A stretch of 50,832 nucleotides of DNA, from NCBI GenBank assembly GCA_007121075.1, contig SKMK01000011.1, forward strand, positions 1-50,832. Direction: 5' to 3'. The notes under the pieces were generated by a model. It was not told the DNA's origin and did no database searches. It saw only the letters and a list, made by a program, of their open reading frames with translations. Made by a program: the position numbers and the translations under genes. The number at the start of each line of letters is the position of its first letter. Position 1 is the first letter of the stretch. Below are positions 16,694 to 25,239 of the stretch, in pieces. This stretch comes from Syntrophomonadaceae bacterium. Lineage in GTDB: Bacteria; Bacillota; Dethiobacteria; DTU022.

Positions 16694-17812
16694 CTAGCAG
16701 CTAACCCGGTATAGCAGTTCCTCATGGTAGCCGGTGACAATCCTCATATAACCGCATAACATCCTGTTTACTTCTTCATTACCGGTGTCAACCAGTAGAC
16801 GTCCATATTCCAGGGAAAATATTTTATCCCTGGTGGCTACGACAATGATATTTTCTTTCCCCACTTTCCTGATCACTTCAGCGCTGATCTGCTGGTTGCC
16901 TCGGCCAAAAATATAACCCTGGCCACCAATAACGGTAACAATTATTTTTGCCCTTTCTCCTTCAATTAATTCAAGCAGCTTTTTTTCATTCACGTCAGAA
17001 GCCAGGAGTTTATCGTTCTTGACAACGTCTACTCCCAGCAGGGTGTTCTTGAGACCCAGCTTTTTCATAACCGGCCCGATGGTCGAGCCGGGCCCTATGA
17101 CATATGCCACGTCTTCTTCCATTTTCTCCACGACGTTCTCGGCAATTGCCTCCAGGACTGATTCTTCCGTTTCAACGCCGCCCACCTTTAGATGCTGCAT
17201 CAGTTCCCCGGAACAGGGCACCTGCAGGTAGCCGTACAGGCGGGCTGACAGCCGGCCTTCCCGAAAGGCATCCTCGTCAATATCCATGACTTCGGACCGG
17301 CGGACCGGCAGTCCGGCTTCTTTTAAAAATTGCACCGCCAGTTGCCCGGCATTACGGGGGCTGGTAGCATAAACCGCTGAATGGATTTTTACTCCCGCCG
17401 GGACTCCGATGGCCGGCAGCGGCGAATCATCCCCGAGAGCGTTGTATATATTGCGGGCCGTACCATCCCCACCCGCAAAAAGCAGCAGGTCAACTCCTTT
17501 TTCAAGCATTTCTTTTGCTGCTTTCTCAGTATCCTCCGCTGTAGTCGGCTGTTCAATTCCAGCGATAAGTTCCGGTTCAAAACCGCACCGACGCGCCGTG
17601 TTTGCCCCCATTTCTCCGGGGCAGGTAACCAGTTTAATTTCGTCTTTAACATCAATAAGAGGGTGGAGGGCAATTGCCGCCTTGTCGGAAGACTCAGGCC
17701 GGGCGCCCATAGCCCGGGCTTTTTCCACTATTTCCGGCCCGTCTGTGCCCTTTAGGCCGACTTTCCCACCCATGCCGGCCACCGGATTAATAATCAGGCC
17801 AACTTTTTTCAT
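16694..17812 (-). CDS. AcoX-like ATP-NAD kinase family protein
   Basis: Member of the NAD kinase/diacylglycerol kinase fold related to AcoX of acetoin operons. The 372 residues show INPVAGMGGKVGLKGTDG at the N-terminus and FAGGDGTARNIYNAL near residue 118, the nucleotide-phosphate loop, followed by IGVPAGVKIHSAVYA. The biochemical role of AcoX is not settled. It is the last gene of the glycine-cleavage operon and its ATG overlaps the stop of lpdA (ATGA), so a role linked to lipoamide-dependent enzymes or to NAD(P) balance is plausible but unproven. Confidence 0.85.
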   Translation of the reverse strand: MKKVGLIINPVAGMGGKVGLKGTDGPEIVEKARAMGARPESSDKAAIALHPLIDVKDEIKLVTCPGEMGANTARRCGFEPELIAGIEQPTTAEDTEKAAKEMLEKGVDLLLFAGGDGTARNIYNALGDDSPLPAIGVPAGVKIHSAVYATSPRNAGQLAVQFLKEAGLPVRRSEVMDIDEDAFREGRLSARLYGYLQVPCSGELMQHLKVGGVETEESVLEAIAENVVEKMEEDVAYVIGPGSTIGPVMKKLGLKNTLLGVDVVKNDKLLASDVNEKKLLELIEGERAKIIVTVIGGQGYIFGRGNQQISAEVIRKVGKENIIVVATRDKIFSLEYGRLLVDTGNEEVNRMLCGYMRIVTGYHEELLYRVSC

Positions 17813-19215
17813 CGCCTGCCAAAGTGGAGAGGTGTCTTATTGATAGCCATAGCTGCTTCCCAAACCGATTCCGACAGGGTGGGGTGGGGATGGATCAGTT
17901 CGGCAAGTTCGGAAGCCCTGGCTTCTTTCGCCACAGCCAGGGTCCCTTCCTGGATCAAATCGGATGCATGGGGGCCGAGAATGTGGACACCGATTACTTT
18001 TTGATCGCCACCGGCAGATATTATTTTTACCGCGCCTTCTTCTTCGCCCTGGGTGGCCGCCTTGCCACAGGCGGAAAAAGGAAACTTGCCAATCTGCAGG
18101 TTTTCTACGCCCTTTTCCCTGGCCTCTTCTTCGCTCATACCCACAGAGGCCAGTTCAGGGTCGGTAAAAAGGCAGCCGGGGACAGCAGAACCGTTAAAGT
18201 GGGCATCGATCCCGGCTATGTTTTCTGCGGCCACCAACCCCTGGTGGTAGGCGACATGGGCCAGGAAATAACCCGGGGCAGTCACGTCGCCAACGGCATA
18301 AATGCTCGGGACCGTGGTTTCCATCCTGCCGTTGACCTTGATACCCCCGTCATCGTGCTCCACTCCAAGTGCATCCAGGTCCTGGTCGCCGAATGAAGCT
18401 TTACGGCCGACAGAAAGCAACATTTTTTCAGCTTCAACAGTCTCTTCGCCCTTTTTACCACTTACGGTCAGTTTTAACCCGCTACCGCCCTGCTCGATCT
18501 TTTGTACAGGTGTATTCATCATGATCTGCAGCCCATTTCGACGCAAATAAGTAGAAAGGCGGCGGACCATCTCCAGGTCCATGCGGCGCAGGAACCGCTC
18601 ACTGCGGTGGACTATGGTAACTTTTACTCCCAGACCCAGGAAAATCGAGGCCATTTCCAGGGCAATAACCCCACCGCCAATTACCGCCAATGTATCCGGT
18701 AATTCCTCCAGGGCCAGGGCTTCCCAGGAAGTTATTACACCCGGCAGATCCAGCCCCGGGATGGGCGGAAAAATCTCCTCGCTGCCTGTAGCCAAAATAA
18801 TGTTTTCAGTTTCCAGGGTGGTTTCTTCACTGTCATTCATTGTAACAGCCACTCTTTTGGGGCTGAGCGCTCTTGCATTCCCTGAAAACACCTCCACTTT
18901 GCTGTTTCTAAGCAGTTCAGCAACATGGCCGGTTAATTCTCCGACCACTGTTTTCTTCTTCTCCTGCAGCCTGGCAAAAGAAAAATCAATATTCTCCAGG
19001 TTAAACCCAAACTCATCTGCCGAATGAAACCGGCGGTACAACCAGGCTCCATGGGTTAAAACCTTGGTCGGTATGCAGCCGTGGTTTAGGCACACTCCTC
19101 CGAGGGCCTCTTTTTCCACCACGGCTGTCTTTAAGCCCAGGGAAGCCGCCCGCAGCGCGGCCAGGTAACCACCAGGACCACCGCCAATAATAGCAACCTG
19201 ATATTTTTCGCTCAT
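17809..19215 (-). CDS. lpdA: Dihydrolipoyl dehydrogenase (L protein)
   Basis: FAD disulfide oxidoreductase that reoxidises the dihydrolipoyl arm of GcvH and makes NADH. The 468 residues begin with the FAD motif IIGGGPGGYLAALRAA, then GGVCLNHGCIPTK with the redox-active disulfide, an NAD Rossmann motif VIGGGVIALEMA near residue 180, YAVGDVT near 310, and the dimer-interface HPHPTLSE near the C-terminus, which holds the catalytic His-Glu pair. It starts at the ATG at 19215 behind GGGGGA, 1 bp after the stop of the LipM-like gene. In this operon it supplies the L protein of glycine cleavage and could serve other complexes. Confidence 0.95.
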   Translation of the reverse strand: MSEKYQVAIIGGGPGGYLAALRAASLGLKTAVVEKEALGGVCLNHGCIPTKVLTHGAWLYRRFHSADEFGFNLENIDFSFARLQEKKKTVVGELTGHVAELLRNSKVEVFSGNARALSPKRVAVTMNDSEETTLETENIILATGSEEIFPPIPGLDLPGVITSWEALALEELPDTLAVIGGGVIALEMASIFLGLGVKVTIVHRSERFLRRMDLEMVRRLSTYLRRNGLQIMMNTPVQKIEQGGSGLKLTVSGKKGEETVEAEKMLLSVGRKASFGDQDLDALGVEHDDGGIKVNGRMETTVPSIYAVGDVTAPGYFLAHVAYHQGLVAAENIAGIDAHFNGSAVPGCLFTDPELASVGMSEEEAREKGVENLQIGKFPFSACGKAATQGEEEGAVKIISAGGDQKVIGVHILGPHASDLIQEGTLAVAKEARASELAELIHPHPTLSESVWEAAMAINKTPLHFGRR

Positions 19216-19216
19216 A

Positions 19217-19978
19217 CTAATCCCCCTTGTTGTTTGTTAAACCGTCCAAACTGGTGAAAACCGCCGGAATGACCATGGAAAAAGCCTTGACCAGAGCCCG
19301 GGTCATCCGGTTATAAGTAACGCTATAACCCAGATCGAGCAAACCCGCCGCTTTTTGGTCCAGCTCAACCTTATTTTCGCATTCATTTTTGTGATCTTTT
19401 TTTAAAACCTTTTGATTAATTTCGAGGGGCAGCCTGAACAGGATTGAACCGTGCTGGAGCACGATACCGTCCCGGCGCAGCTGGGCGCTGCCGACCACTT
19501 TCTTACCGTCAACCTGGATCTCATAAGCGGTGGAGCTGTCAAAACACGAACCGGGGGTCAGGCCAGCCCTGTTTTTTTTTTCATGCACAACCGAAGCAAC
19601 AATATCCAGCAGGTTAAAAGCAGTAACTATGCCTCTGCTGATGGCCCGGTAAGCATCCATTACTCCGCCTTTATTGATAAAAGGGTGAATCTCCGGGACA
19701 ACAATACTGTAGGTTAGCTCCTGGTCATGAAGTACTGCCCGGCCGCCAGTCGGGCGGCGGACAACATCAATCCCGGCTTCGAAACAGGCCTTCATATTAA
19801 CAACTTTGTTTTCATCCTGGAAATAGCCAAGCGACACAGCAGGAGGAGACCAGTGGTAAAGGCGAAGGGTTGGCGGGCAATCGCCGGCAGACACTTCTTC
19901 CATTATTTCCAGATCTTTTTCCATATTTTCTTTGCCGCTCATCGGAGGGTCAAGAACCAGCCGCCACTGGTAACGCAT
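19217..19978 (-). CDS. lipM: LipM-like octanoyltransferase / lipoate-protein ligase family
   Basis: Biotin/lipoate A/B ligase-fold protein (253 residues) that attaches an octanoyl or lipoyl group to GcvH. Visible are WRLVLDPPMSGKENM at the N-terminus, RRPTGGRAVLHDQELTYS (about 75-92) for acyl-adenylate or acyl binding, SCFDSSTAYEI (about 143-153) with the Cys that is the nucleophile in LipM, and GKKVVGSAQLRR with the conserved Lys. The Cys favours a LipM octanoyltransferase over LplA. LipL amidotransferase is a less likely alternative. It sits between two radical SAM genes and lpdA, and its product would be the substrate of the radical SAM pair. Confidence 0.8.
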   Translation of the reverse strand: MRYQWRLVLDPPMSGKENMEKDLEIMEEVSAGDCPPTLRLYHWSPPAVSLGYFQDENKVVNMKACFEAGIDVVRRPTGGRAVLHDQELTYSIVVPEIHPFINKGGVMDAYRAISRGIVTAFNLLDIVASVVHEKKNRAGLTPGSCFDSSTAYEIQVDGKKVVGSAQLRRDGIVLQHGSILFRLPLEINQKVLKKDHKNECENKVELDQKAAGLLDLGYSVTYNRMTRALVKAFSMVIPAVFTSLDGLTNNKGD

Positions 19979-20020
19979 CGCGGTTTCCTCCCATTATTTA
20001 GCTGAAAACTTCATTTTTTT

Positions 20021-20986
20021 CTATGGCTCAAACCTTTTCAATGATTTAAACAGCTCATCAAGAACTTTATTTTTTTCATAGCCGTTCAAGGCCCGGTGAT
20101 AATTATAAATTATACCACCCGGGCGCTCGTTGTAGAAAGGTCGGTTACAGCCGGAGCAGCCGGTAGTCTGGAAAGCGCTTCCCTCAGATAAATATTTTTC
20201 AAGATCCTTTTCCGGAAGCCCAAACGAAATCAACCTCCCCCGTTTAAATTTAAAAGATTTAAAATCGACCAGATTTTCTTTGAGCAGATAATAACCGGCC
20301 TGGATCCGGCGATAGGAATCCACCGGCGGCGGGGAACCGCTTTCCAGCGGTGTCCCTTTTAAGGGGGCAAAAGCAAACAGGGCAATTGTAACCCCGGCTT
20401 TAACCAGCCTGTCAATCATCTGCAAAGCTTCTTTTTCGCTTTCACCCAGCCCGCACATAATATGGGTACTTACTTTGTCCGGCAGGTAATCAGCGCAATT
20501 TAAAAGCAGGTTTAATCTTTGCTCTAAGTAACCGCCTTTTATTTTTTGATAAATTCCGGGGTTCACCACATCCAGGGAAATGCTGATCCGATCCGCTCCG
20601 GCTAACACCAGGGCAGAGGCTTCCTTTCGATCTCCTAGCCAGGCGGAAACAGATAAGGGCAAATTGGAAAGGCCTTTTAAACGGTTAACTATTTCCACCA
20701 GGGTATCGATCCCGTCATTATGCCTGACCGATTGGAGGCAGATCCTCTTGATTCCAGCCTTCTCAGCCCGGCCCAGGCCTTCTTTTGCCTGTTCCCAGGT
20801 AAACCCAGGCCAGTTTACCCGACCCAACCGGTCAATGGTTTCATCGGTGCCACTGCCCTGGGGACAAAAAGAGCAACCCATCATACAGCTGCTCCCGGAA
20901 AGGAAATAGGCCGTGGTAGGATAACCATCCATTTTAGTGGCAGTTAAACCCATGCAGGCAGCACTCCCGGCTGATATACGGATCAC
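20021..20986 (-). CDS. Radical SAM protein, LipS1/LipS2-type lipoyl synthase subunit (B)
   Basis: Radical SAM enzyme of about 321 residues. The SAM cluster motif is SCMMGCSFCPQG (CxxxCxxC). A second Cys set near the C-terminus, TGCSGCNRPFYNERPGG, could hold an auxiliary [4Fe-4S] cluster, as sulfur-inserting enzymes need. No LipA-type CxxxxC signature or RSSY ending is present. Two different radical SAM proteins beside gcvH and a LipM-like gene match the heterodimeric lipoyl synthase LipS1/LipS2 characterised in Thermococcus and sulfur-oxidising bacteria. I cannot say which of the two this is. The start is taken as the GTG at 20986, giving a 4-bp GTGA overlap with the upstream gene; a GTG at 20998 is also open. 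Biotin-synthase-like function is the main alternative. Confidence 0.72.
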   Translation of the reverse strand: MIRISAGSAACMGLTATKMDGYPTTAYFLSGSSCMMGCSFCPQGSGTDETIDRLGRVNWPGFTWEQAKEGLGRAEKAGIKRICLQSVRHNDGIDTLVEIVNRLKGLSNLPLSVSAWLGDRKEASALVLAGADRISISLDVVNPGIYQKIKGGYLEQRLNLLLNCADYLPDKVSTHIMCGLGESEKEALQMIDRLVKAGVTIALFAFAPLKGTPLESGSPPPVDSYRRIQAGYYLLKENLVDFKSFKFKRGRLISFGLPEKDLEKYLSEGSAFQTTGCSGCNRPFYNERPGGIIYNYHRALNGYEKNKVLDELFKSLKRFEP

Positions 20987-21879
20987 AGGGAACAACACTC
21001 CTCGGAAATTTTTACAGAAAGGCCCATCCGGACTGCCTCTCTGCGGGCCTCAGGTGCAGGCAAAACAATTTTATTTACCCCTGCCTTCAGGGCATAAACA
21101 TCGACAATTTCCCGGTAGCGTCCCCCAGGACGCATACAGCCCAGGTAAATAGGAGTATGGGGAAACATCAAACGGGCCGAAGCCATTAAATGGACAACTT
21201 CAGCCGGGGATGGTGGCCGGCATCCGCTAAAAGGGGTTTCAGCCGTGGGGCGGAATATGATCATGCTGATCGCTTCAACTTTTTCTTGACGCAGCAGGTG
21301 CAGGGTTTCATATTCACCTCTGATCATACCCCCATTTAAACCGATACATAAATGAGGAACGACCCGTGTATATTTTTGTAGGATCCGGTAGGAAGCAAAA
21401 TAGTCTTCGACAGTAGCAGAAAGGCCGTAGACATCGGCAATAGTTTCATTGTCACCTACCAGGTCAAATGAAACCACTTCCGCAATATCACCAAGCTGCC
21501 GGGCTTCTTCTTCCCCAACCAGGCCTGTGTGCAGGTTAAGGGGGCCCTGTTTCGCCAGCTCTTTCAACTCTTGCAGGTTTTGCAGCAATGGAACCCTGCC
21601 CCGGGTATCTGAGCCCCCGGATATAAGGTAGCTGGTCTCCTTTCTGTTCAGGTCCCGGGAATCCGCCAGCGCTTTGTCCAGGGGAACCATGGAGCGTAAG
21701 TACACACCGGCACAATGAGCGCAGTTCAAGGCGCAACCCGGTCCGGTTACACTAACCGAAACAGTTTTTCCGGGAGTACTGAACACGACAGTGTTATTAA
21801 AATTGGCCTGCCTGGCTCCCCAGGCCTGGTTCAGTATATGATCTATATCAAGATCGGTCTGACCTTTAATAGGATGCAT
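20983..21879 (-). CDS. Radical SAM protein, LipS1/LipS2-type lipoyl synthase subunit (A)
   Basis: Radical SAM protein of 298 residues. The cluster motif is GCALNCAHCAGVYLRSM (CxxxCxxC) near residue 55, with SVSVTGPG before it. The C-terminal part has YLGCMRPGGRYREI and ends in EECCSL, cysteines that could bind a second [4Fe-4S] cluster. This pattern recalls one LipS subunit. It is paired with the next radical SAM gene by a GTGA overlap, consistent with a heterodimer. The start is the ATG at 21879 behind GAGGGA. It follows gcvPB after a 150-bp gap containing a strong hairpin. The assignment rests on context plus motifs. Confidence 0.72.
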   Translation of the reverse strand: MHPIKGQTDLDIDHILNQAWGARQANFNNTVVFSTPGKTVSVSVTGPGCALNCAHCAGVYLRSMVPLDKALADSRDLNRKETSYLISGGSDTRGRVPLLQNLQELKELAKQGPLNLHTGLVGEEEARQLGDIAEVVSFDLVGDNETIADVYGLSATVEDYFASYRILQKYTRVVPHLCIGLNGGMIRGEYETLHLLRQEKVEAISMIIFRPTAETPFSGCRPPSPAEVVHLMASARLMFPHTPIYLGCMRPGGRYREIVDVYALKAGVNKIVLPAPEARREAVRMGLSVKISEECCSL

Positions 21880-21966
21880 AGTATCCCTCTATATCCCTCT
21901 AAATGATAACATAAGTTTAGACAAAGCAGGGGAAGCAGGATAACCATTTCCTGCCGCCCCTTTCCA

Positions 21967-22000
21967 CTGCATGGCTGCGTTAAACAACGCAGCCATGCAG
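21967..22000. other. 15-bp perfect hairpin inside the glycine-cleavage operon
   Basis: CTGCATGGCTGCGTT and AACGCAGCCATGCAG form a perfect 15-bp stem with loop AAAC, in the only sizeable gap of the operon, between gcvPB (stop at 22031) and the first radical SAM gene (start at 21879). On the minus strand no T run follows (TGGAAAGGGG), so it is not a standard terminator. It may be an RNA-stability or processing element that sets lower expression of the downstream lipoylation genes. Confidence 0.7.
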
Positions 22001-22030
22001 TTTAGCTTTGATCACTGTTAATACTCGTCG

Positions 22031-23488
22031 TTATTCCTCCTGCCAGCGGAGGATCGGGTTACGGGCTGCCCGGACTTCGTCAAGCCGCCCAACAACCGTG
22101 TTGTAAGGTCCGGCAGCAATTTTTCCTGCATCTTCATCAATAGCCCCGGCTATTTCTTCCATGGCCCGGGCATAGGCATCAAGGGTTTCTTTGCTTTCCG
22201 TCTCGTTGGGTTCGGTCATTAACGCTTCGTCCACGATCAGGGGGAAGTAAACTGTTGGCGGGTGGAAACCCCGGTCAAGCAAGGCTTTGGCTATATCGCC
22301 TGCACCGGCACCCTTCTTGCTTTGCGGCTTCGCCGATACCACAAACTCATGTTTGCGAAGCCTGTCATAGGGGATATAGTAGTTTTTCTGCAACAGGGTG
22401 GCCAGGTAATTAGAATTGATCACGGCGTCGGTAGAAACCTGCTTCAGCCCTTCGGCCCCCATCATGCAGACATAATTGTAGGCTTTAACCACCACGCCAA
22501 AATTGCCGTAAAAGGATTGGACTTTGCCGATGCTGTTCGGCAGATCGTAGTCAAAATAGAACTGGTCATCTTTTTTGGCCACCAACGGTTTCGGCAGGAA
22601 TGGAATCAGTCTTTCCCTGACTCCGACCGGGCCACTGCCCGGACCGCCTCCACCATGGGGGGTAGAAAGGGTCTTATGAATGTTGAGGTGAACAACATCA
22701 AAGCCCATATCCCCGGGCCGGACATAACCCATGATTGCATTCAGGTTGGCTCCGTCATAATAAAGCAGGCCTCCGGCATCGTGAACAATCTTCGCTATAT
22801 CAAGGATTTCTTCTTCGAACAAGCCCAAAGTGCTGGGGTTGGTCAGCATCAGAGCCGATGTGGTTTCATCCACGGCTTCCTTGAGGGCCTCTCGATCAAC
22901 GTTGCCCCTTTCATCGGCCGGAATCTGGACCACTTCATAGCCGGCCATGGTAACCGTGGCCGGGTTGGTTCCGTGGGCGGTGACCGGAACAAGCACTTTA
23001 TTGCGCTGATGATCGCCCCGGTGGCGGTGATAAGCCTGGATAACCATCAACCCGGTCAACTCTCCGTGGGCCCCGGCTGCCGGTTGCATAGTGAACCTTT
23101 CCATACCGGTCAACTCTTTCAAGTATTGTTCCATGTTATAATACAGCTCCAGGGCCCCCTGGACAGTATGTTCAGGCTGACAGGGGTGCATTAGGGCAAA
23201 ACCGGGCAGGGCTGCCACTTCTTCGTTTACTTTCGGGTTATACTTCATAGTGCAGGAACCCAGGGGGTAGAAGCCGGTATCAACGCCAAAATTGCGAGTG
23301 GATAATTCGGTGTAATGCCGGACAACTTCCACCTCCGACAGTTCCGGCAGTCCCGGCGGTTCTTCACGCTGCATTTTTTTCGGCAGCAGCTCGTCTAAAG
23401 ATTTTCCGGGCACATCTGACGAGGGCAGAGAGTAACCCTGGCGCCCGGAGCGTCCCATCTCAAAAAGCAGGGCTTTTTGTTTTCTCAT
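22031..23488 (-). CDS. gcvPB: Glycine dehydrogenase (decarboxylating) subunit 2
   Basis: C-terminal half of the split P protein. With GcvPA it decarboxylates glycine and passes the aminomethyl group to lipoyl-GcvH. The PLP lysine is in [19 protein letters not shown] near residue 275, and [10 protein letters not shown] near residue 75 is also family-typical. Length is normal at about 485 residues. The frame opens at 23494, but the ATG at 23488 has GGAGGG at proper spacing and overlaps the gcvPA stop as ATGA, the expected coupling for subunits made in equal amounts. Confidence 0.96.
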   Translation of the reverse strand: MRKQKALLFEMGRSGRQGYSLPSSDVPGKSLDELLPKKMQREEPPGLPELSEVEVVRHYTELSTRNFGVDTGFYPLGSCTMKYNPKVNEEVAALPGFALMHPCQPEHTVQGALELYYNMEQYLKELTGMERFTMQPAAGAHGELTGLMVIQAYHRHRGDHQRNKVLVPVTAHGTNPATVTMAGYEVVQIPADERGNVDREALKEAVDETTSALMLTNPSTLGLFEEEILDIAKIVHDAGGLLYYDGANLNAIMGYVRPGDMGFDVVHLNIHKTLSTPHGGGGPGSGPVGVRERLIPFLPKPLVAKKDDQFYFDYDLPNSIGKVQSFYGNFGVVVKAYNYVCMMGAEGLKQVSTDAVINSNYLATLLQKNYYIPYDRLRKHEFVVSAKPQSKKGAGAGDIAKALLDRGFHPPTVYFPLIVDEALMTEPNETESKETLDAYARAMEEIAGAIDEDAGKIAAGPYNTVVGRLDEVRAARNPILRWQEE

Positions 23489-24837
23489 TTCCATCCCTCC
23501 AGTTCCCGGACCAGGGTGTCAATTTCTTCACGGGTTCGTTTCTCAGTTACGACAAAAAGCATCGTATTCTCAAGCTCAGGATAGAACGGCGAAATATCAA
23601 CTCCTCCGAGAATATCTTTCTGGAGCAGTTTTTGGTTTAAATCATCCGGCTTTCCGGGCACTTTAACGGCAAACTCTTTAAAACTATGCCCGCTGAATAC
23701 CGCTTCAAAACCATCAAGAGCAGTTATTTTTTCCCGGGCATATGCCGCCTTCTGCAGGCACTGCTCGGCAACCTCGCGCATACCCTGCGGCCCCATGGCT
23801 GCCATGTAAACAGCTGCTGCCAGGGCTACCAGGGCTTCATTGGTGCAAATATTAGAAGAGGCTTTTTCCCTCCTGATATGCTGTTCCCTGGTTTGCAGGG
23901 CCATTACATAGCCGCGGTTTCCTTCACTATCGATTGTTTCCCCGGAAATCCGCCCGGGAAGCTGCCGGACGAACCTGCTGCGGGCAGCCATTATACCGAG
24001 CAGGGGGCCACCAAACGAAGGTGGGATGCCCAGACCCTGGCCTTCACCGACTACTATGTCGGCCCCGTAGTCGGCAGGAGATTTCAACAGGGGCAGCGAC
24101 AGGGGATCCACCGCCATTACCAGGACCGCCTTGTGATCGTGAATTGTACCGCCCACACCGTCCAGGTCTTCAACCAGGCCGAAAAAGTTGGGCTGCTGCA
24201 GAATGACCGAAGCGGTCTCGTCATCGACCATTTCTTCAAGCTTTGAAAAATCAGTGTGTCCATCTTTAAGAGGAACCTCTTCCAAATCCAGACCCCGGCT
24301 GTTAAAGTAGTTTTGAAGGACCGCCCGGTAAAAGGGGCTTACCGAACGTGAAACAAGGGCTTTTGAGCGGCGGGTAGCCCCACAGCCCATCACTGCACCT
24401 TCTGCCACGGCGGTACTTCCATCATACATGGAGGCGTTGGCCACCTCCATACCGGTCAGCTTGCAAATCATGGTCTGATACTCAAAGATGGCCTGCAAAA
24501 TGCCCTGGCTGATTTCCGCCTGGTACGGTGTATATGAAGTGTAGAATTCACTTCTGCCGGTAATATGCTTGATCACAGACGGAATAAAGTGATCATAAAC
24601 CCCGGCCCCCATAAAAGAGGTACAGTTGTTTAAATGCTTGTTTTTCGCCGCCAGGGAGCTCAAGTGCCTGACTGCCTCCAATTCCGACATTGCCGGCGGC
24701 AGCTCGAGATCACTTTTCAGGCGCACTTTATCAGGAATATCGCTGAAAAGATCTTCTATAGAGTTAACGCCGATTTTTTTCAGCATTTCACGCCGATCTT
24801 CGTCGGTCAGAGGCAGGTAGTGTTTACCTCCCATCAT
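23485..24837 (-). CDS. gcvPA: Glycine dehydrogenase (decarboxylating) subunit 1
   Basis: N-terminal half of the split P protein (450 residues), forming the P-protein dimer with GcvPB. Recognisable segments include [30 protein letters not shown], and [11 protein letters not shown]; as usual it lacks the PLP lysine found in the other half. It starts with ATG immediately after the gcvH stop, using the AGGAGG at the end of gcvH. The split P-protein form is typical of Bacillota, Thermotoga and archaea. Confidence 0.96.
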   Translation of the reverse strand: MMGGKHYLPLTDEDRREMLKKIGVNSIEDLFSDIPDKVRLKSDLELPPAMSELEAVRHLSSLAAKNKHLNNCTSFMGAGVYDHFIPSVIKHITGRSEFYTSYTPYQAEISQGILQAIFEYQTMICKLTGMEVANASMYDGSTAVAEGAVMGCGATRRSKALVSRSVSPFYRAVLQNYFNSRGLDLEEVPLKDGHTDFSKLEEMVDDETASVILQQPNFFGLVEDLDGVGGTIHDHKAVLVMAVDPLSLPLLKSPADYGADIVVGEGQGLGIPPSFGGPLLGIMAARSRFVRQLPGRISGETIDSEGNRGYVMALQTREQHIRREKASSNICTNEALVALAAAVYMAAMGPQGMREVAEQCLQKAAYAREKITALDGFEAVFSGHSFKEFAVKVPGKPDDLNQKLLQKDILGGVDISPFYPELENTMLFVVTEKRTREEIDTLVRELEGWK

Positions 24838-25239
24838 TTATTCCTCCTCTTCTTCCTTGATAATGAACTCCTCGTAAGCGGGTTTATCCATCAGGGCATC
24901 GAGCTGGCTTTCATCCTTAATCTCCACTTTAAATACCCAGCCTTCTCCGTATGGGTCCTGGTTGATCACTTCAGGCTGATCAAGCAGGGCTTCATTGACT
25001 TCAGTCACTTTGCCGTCAACTGGCGCGTAAAGATCGGCTACCGCTTTTACCGATTCAATTACCGCGGCGCTTTTGCCCGCTTCAACTTCTGCACCCACAT
25101 CAGGTAATTCTACAAACACAATTTCACCAAGCTTGTCCTGGGCATAATCGCTCAATCCAACTACAACAGTATCGCCTTCCTTGCGGGCCCATTCATGCTG
25201 CTGGGTATACTTCAAACCATCAATAACATTGTATTTCAT
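24838..25239 (-). CDS. gcvH: Glycine cleavage H protein
   Basis: Lipoyl carrier protein of 133 residues that shuttles the aminomethyl group and then electrons between P, T and L proteins. The lipoylated residue is Lys65 in AAVIESVKAVADLYAP. The N-terminal TQQHEWARKEGDTVVVG is characteristic. It is the target expected for the LipM-like and radical SAM proteins encoded downstream. The ATG at 25239 shares its A with the gcvT stop (TAATG). Only this one lipoyl-domain protein is encoded in the window. Confidence 0.96.
   Translation of the reverse strand: MKYNVIDGLKYTQQHEWARKEGDTVVVGLSDYAQDKLGEIVFVELPDVGAEVEAGKSAAVIESVKAVADLYAPVDGKVTEVNEALLDQPEVINQDPYGEGWVFKVEIKDESQLDALMDKPAYEEFIIKEEEEE

Noticed and set aside
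22262-23194. Long open frame (310 codons) on the plus strand opposite gcvPB
   Set aside because: It is antisense to a fully conserved gcvPB and has no recognisable domain. Long antisense frames arise here from codon bias, as also opposite the NuoF-like gene (15339-16118) and the molybdenum subunit (45952-46575).
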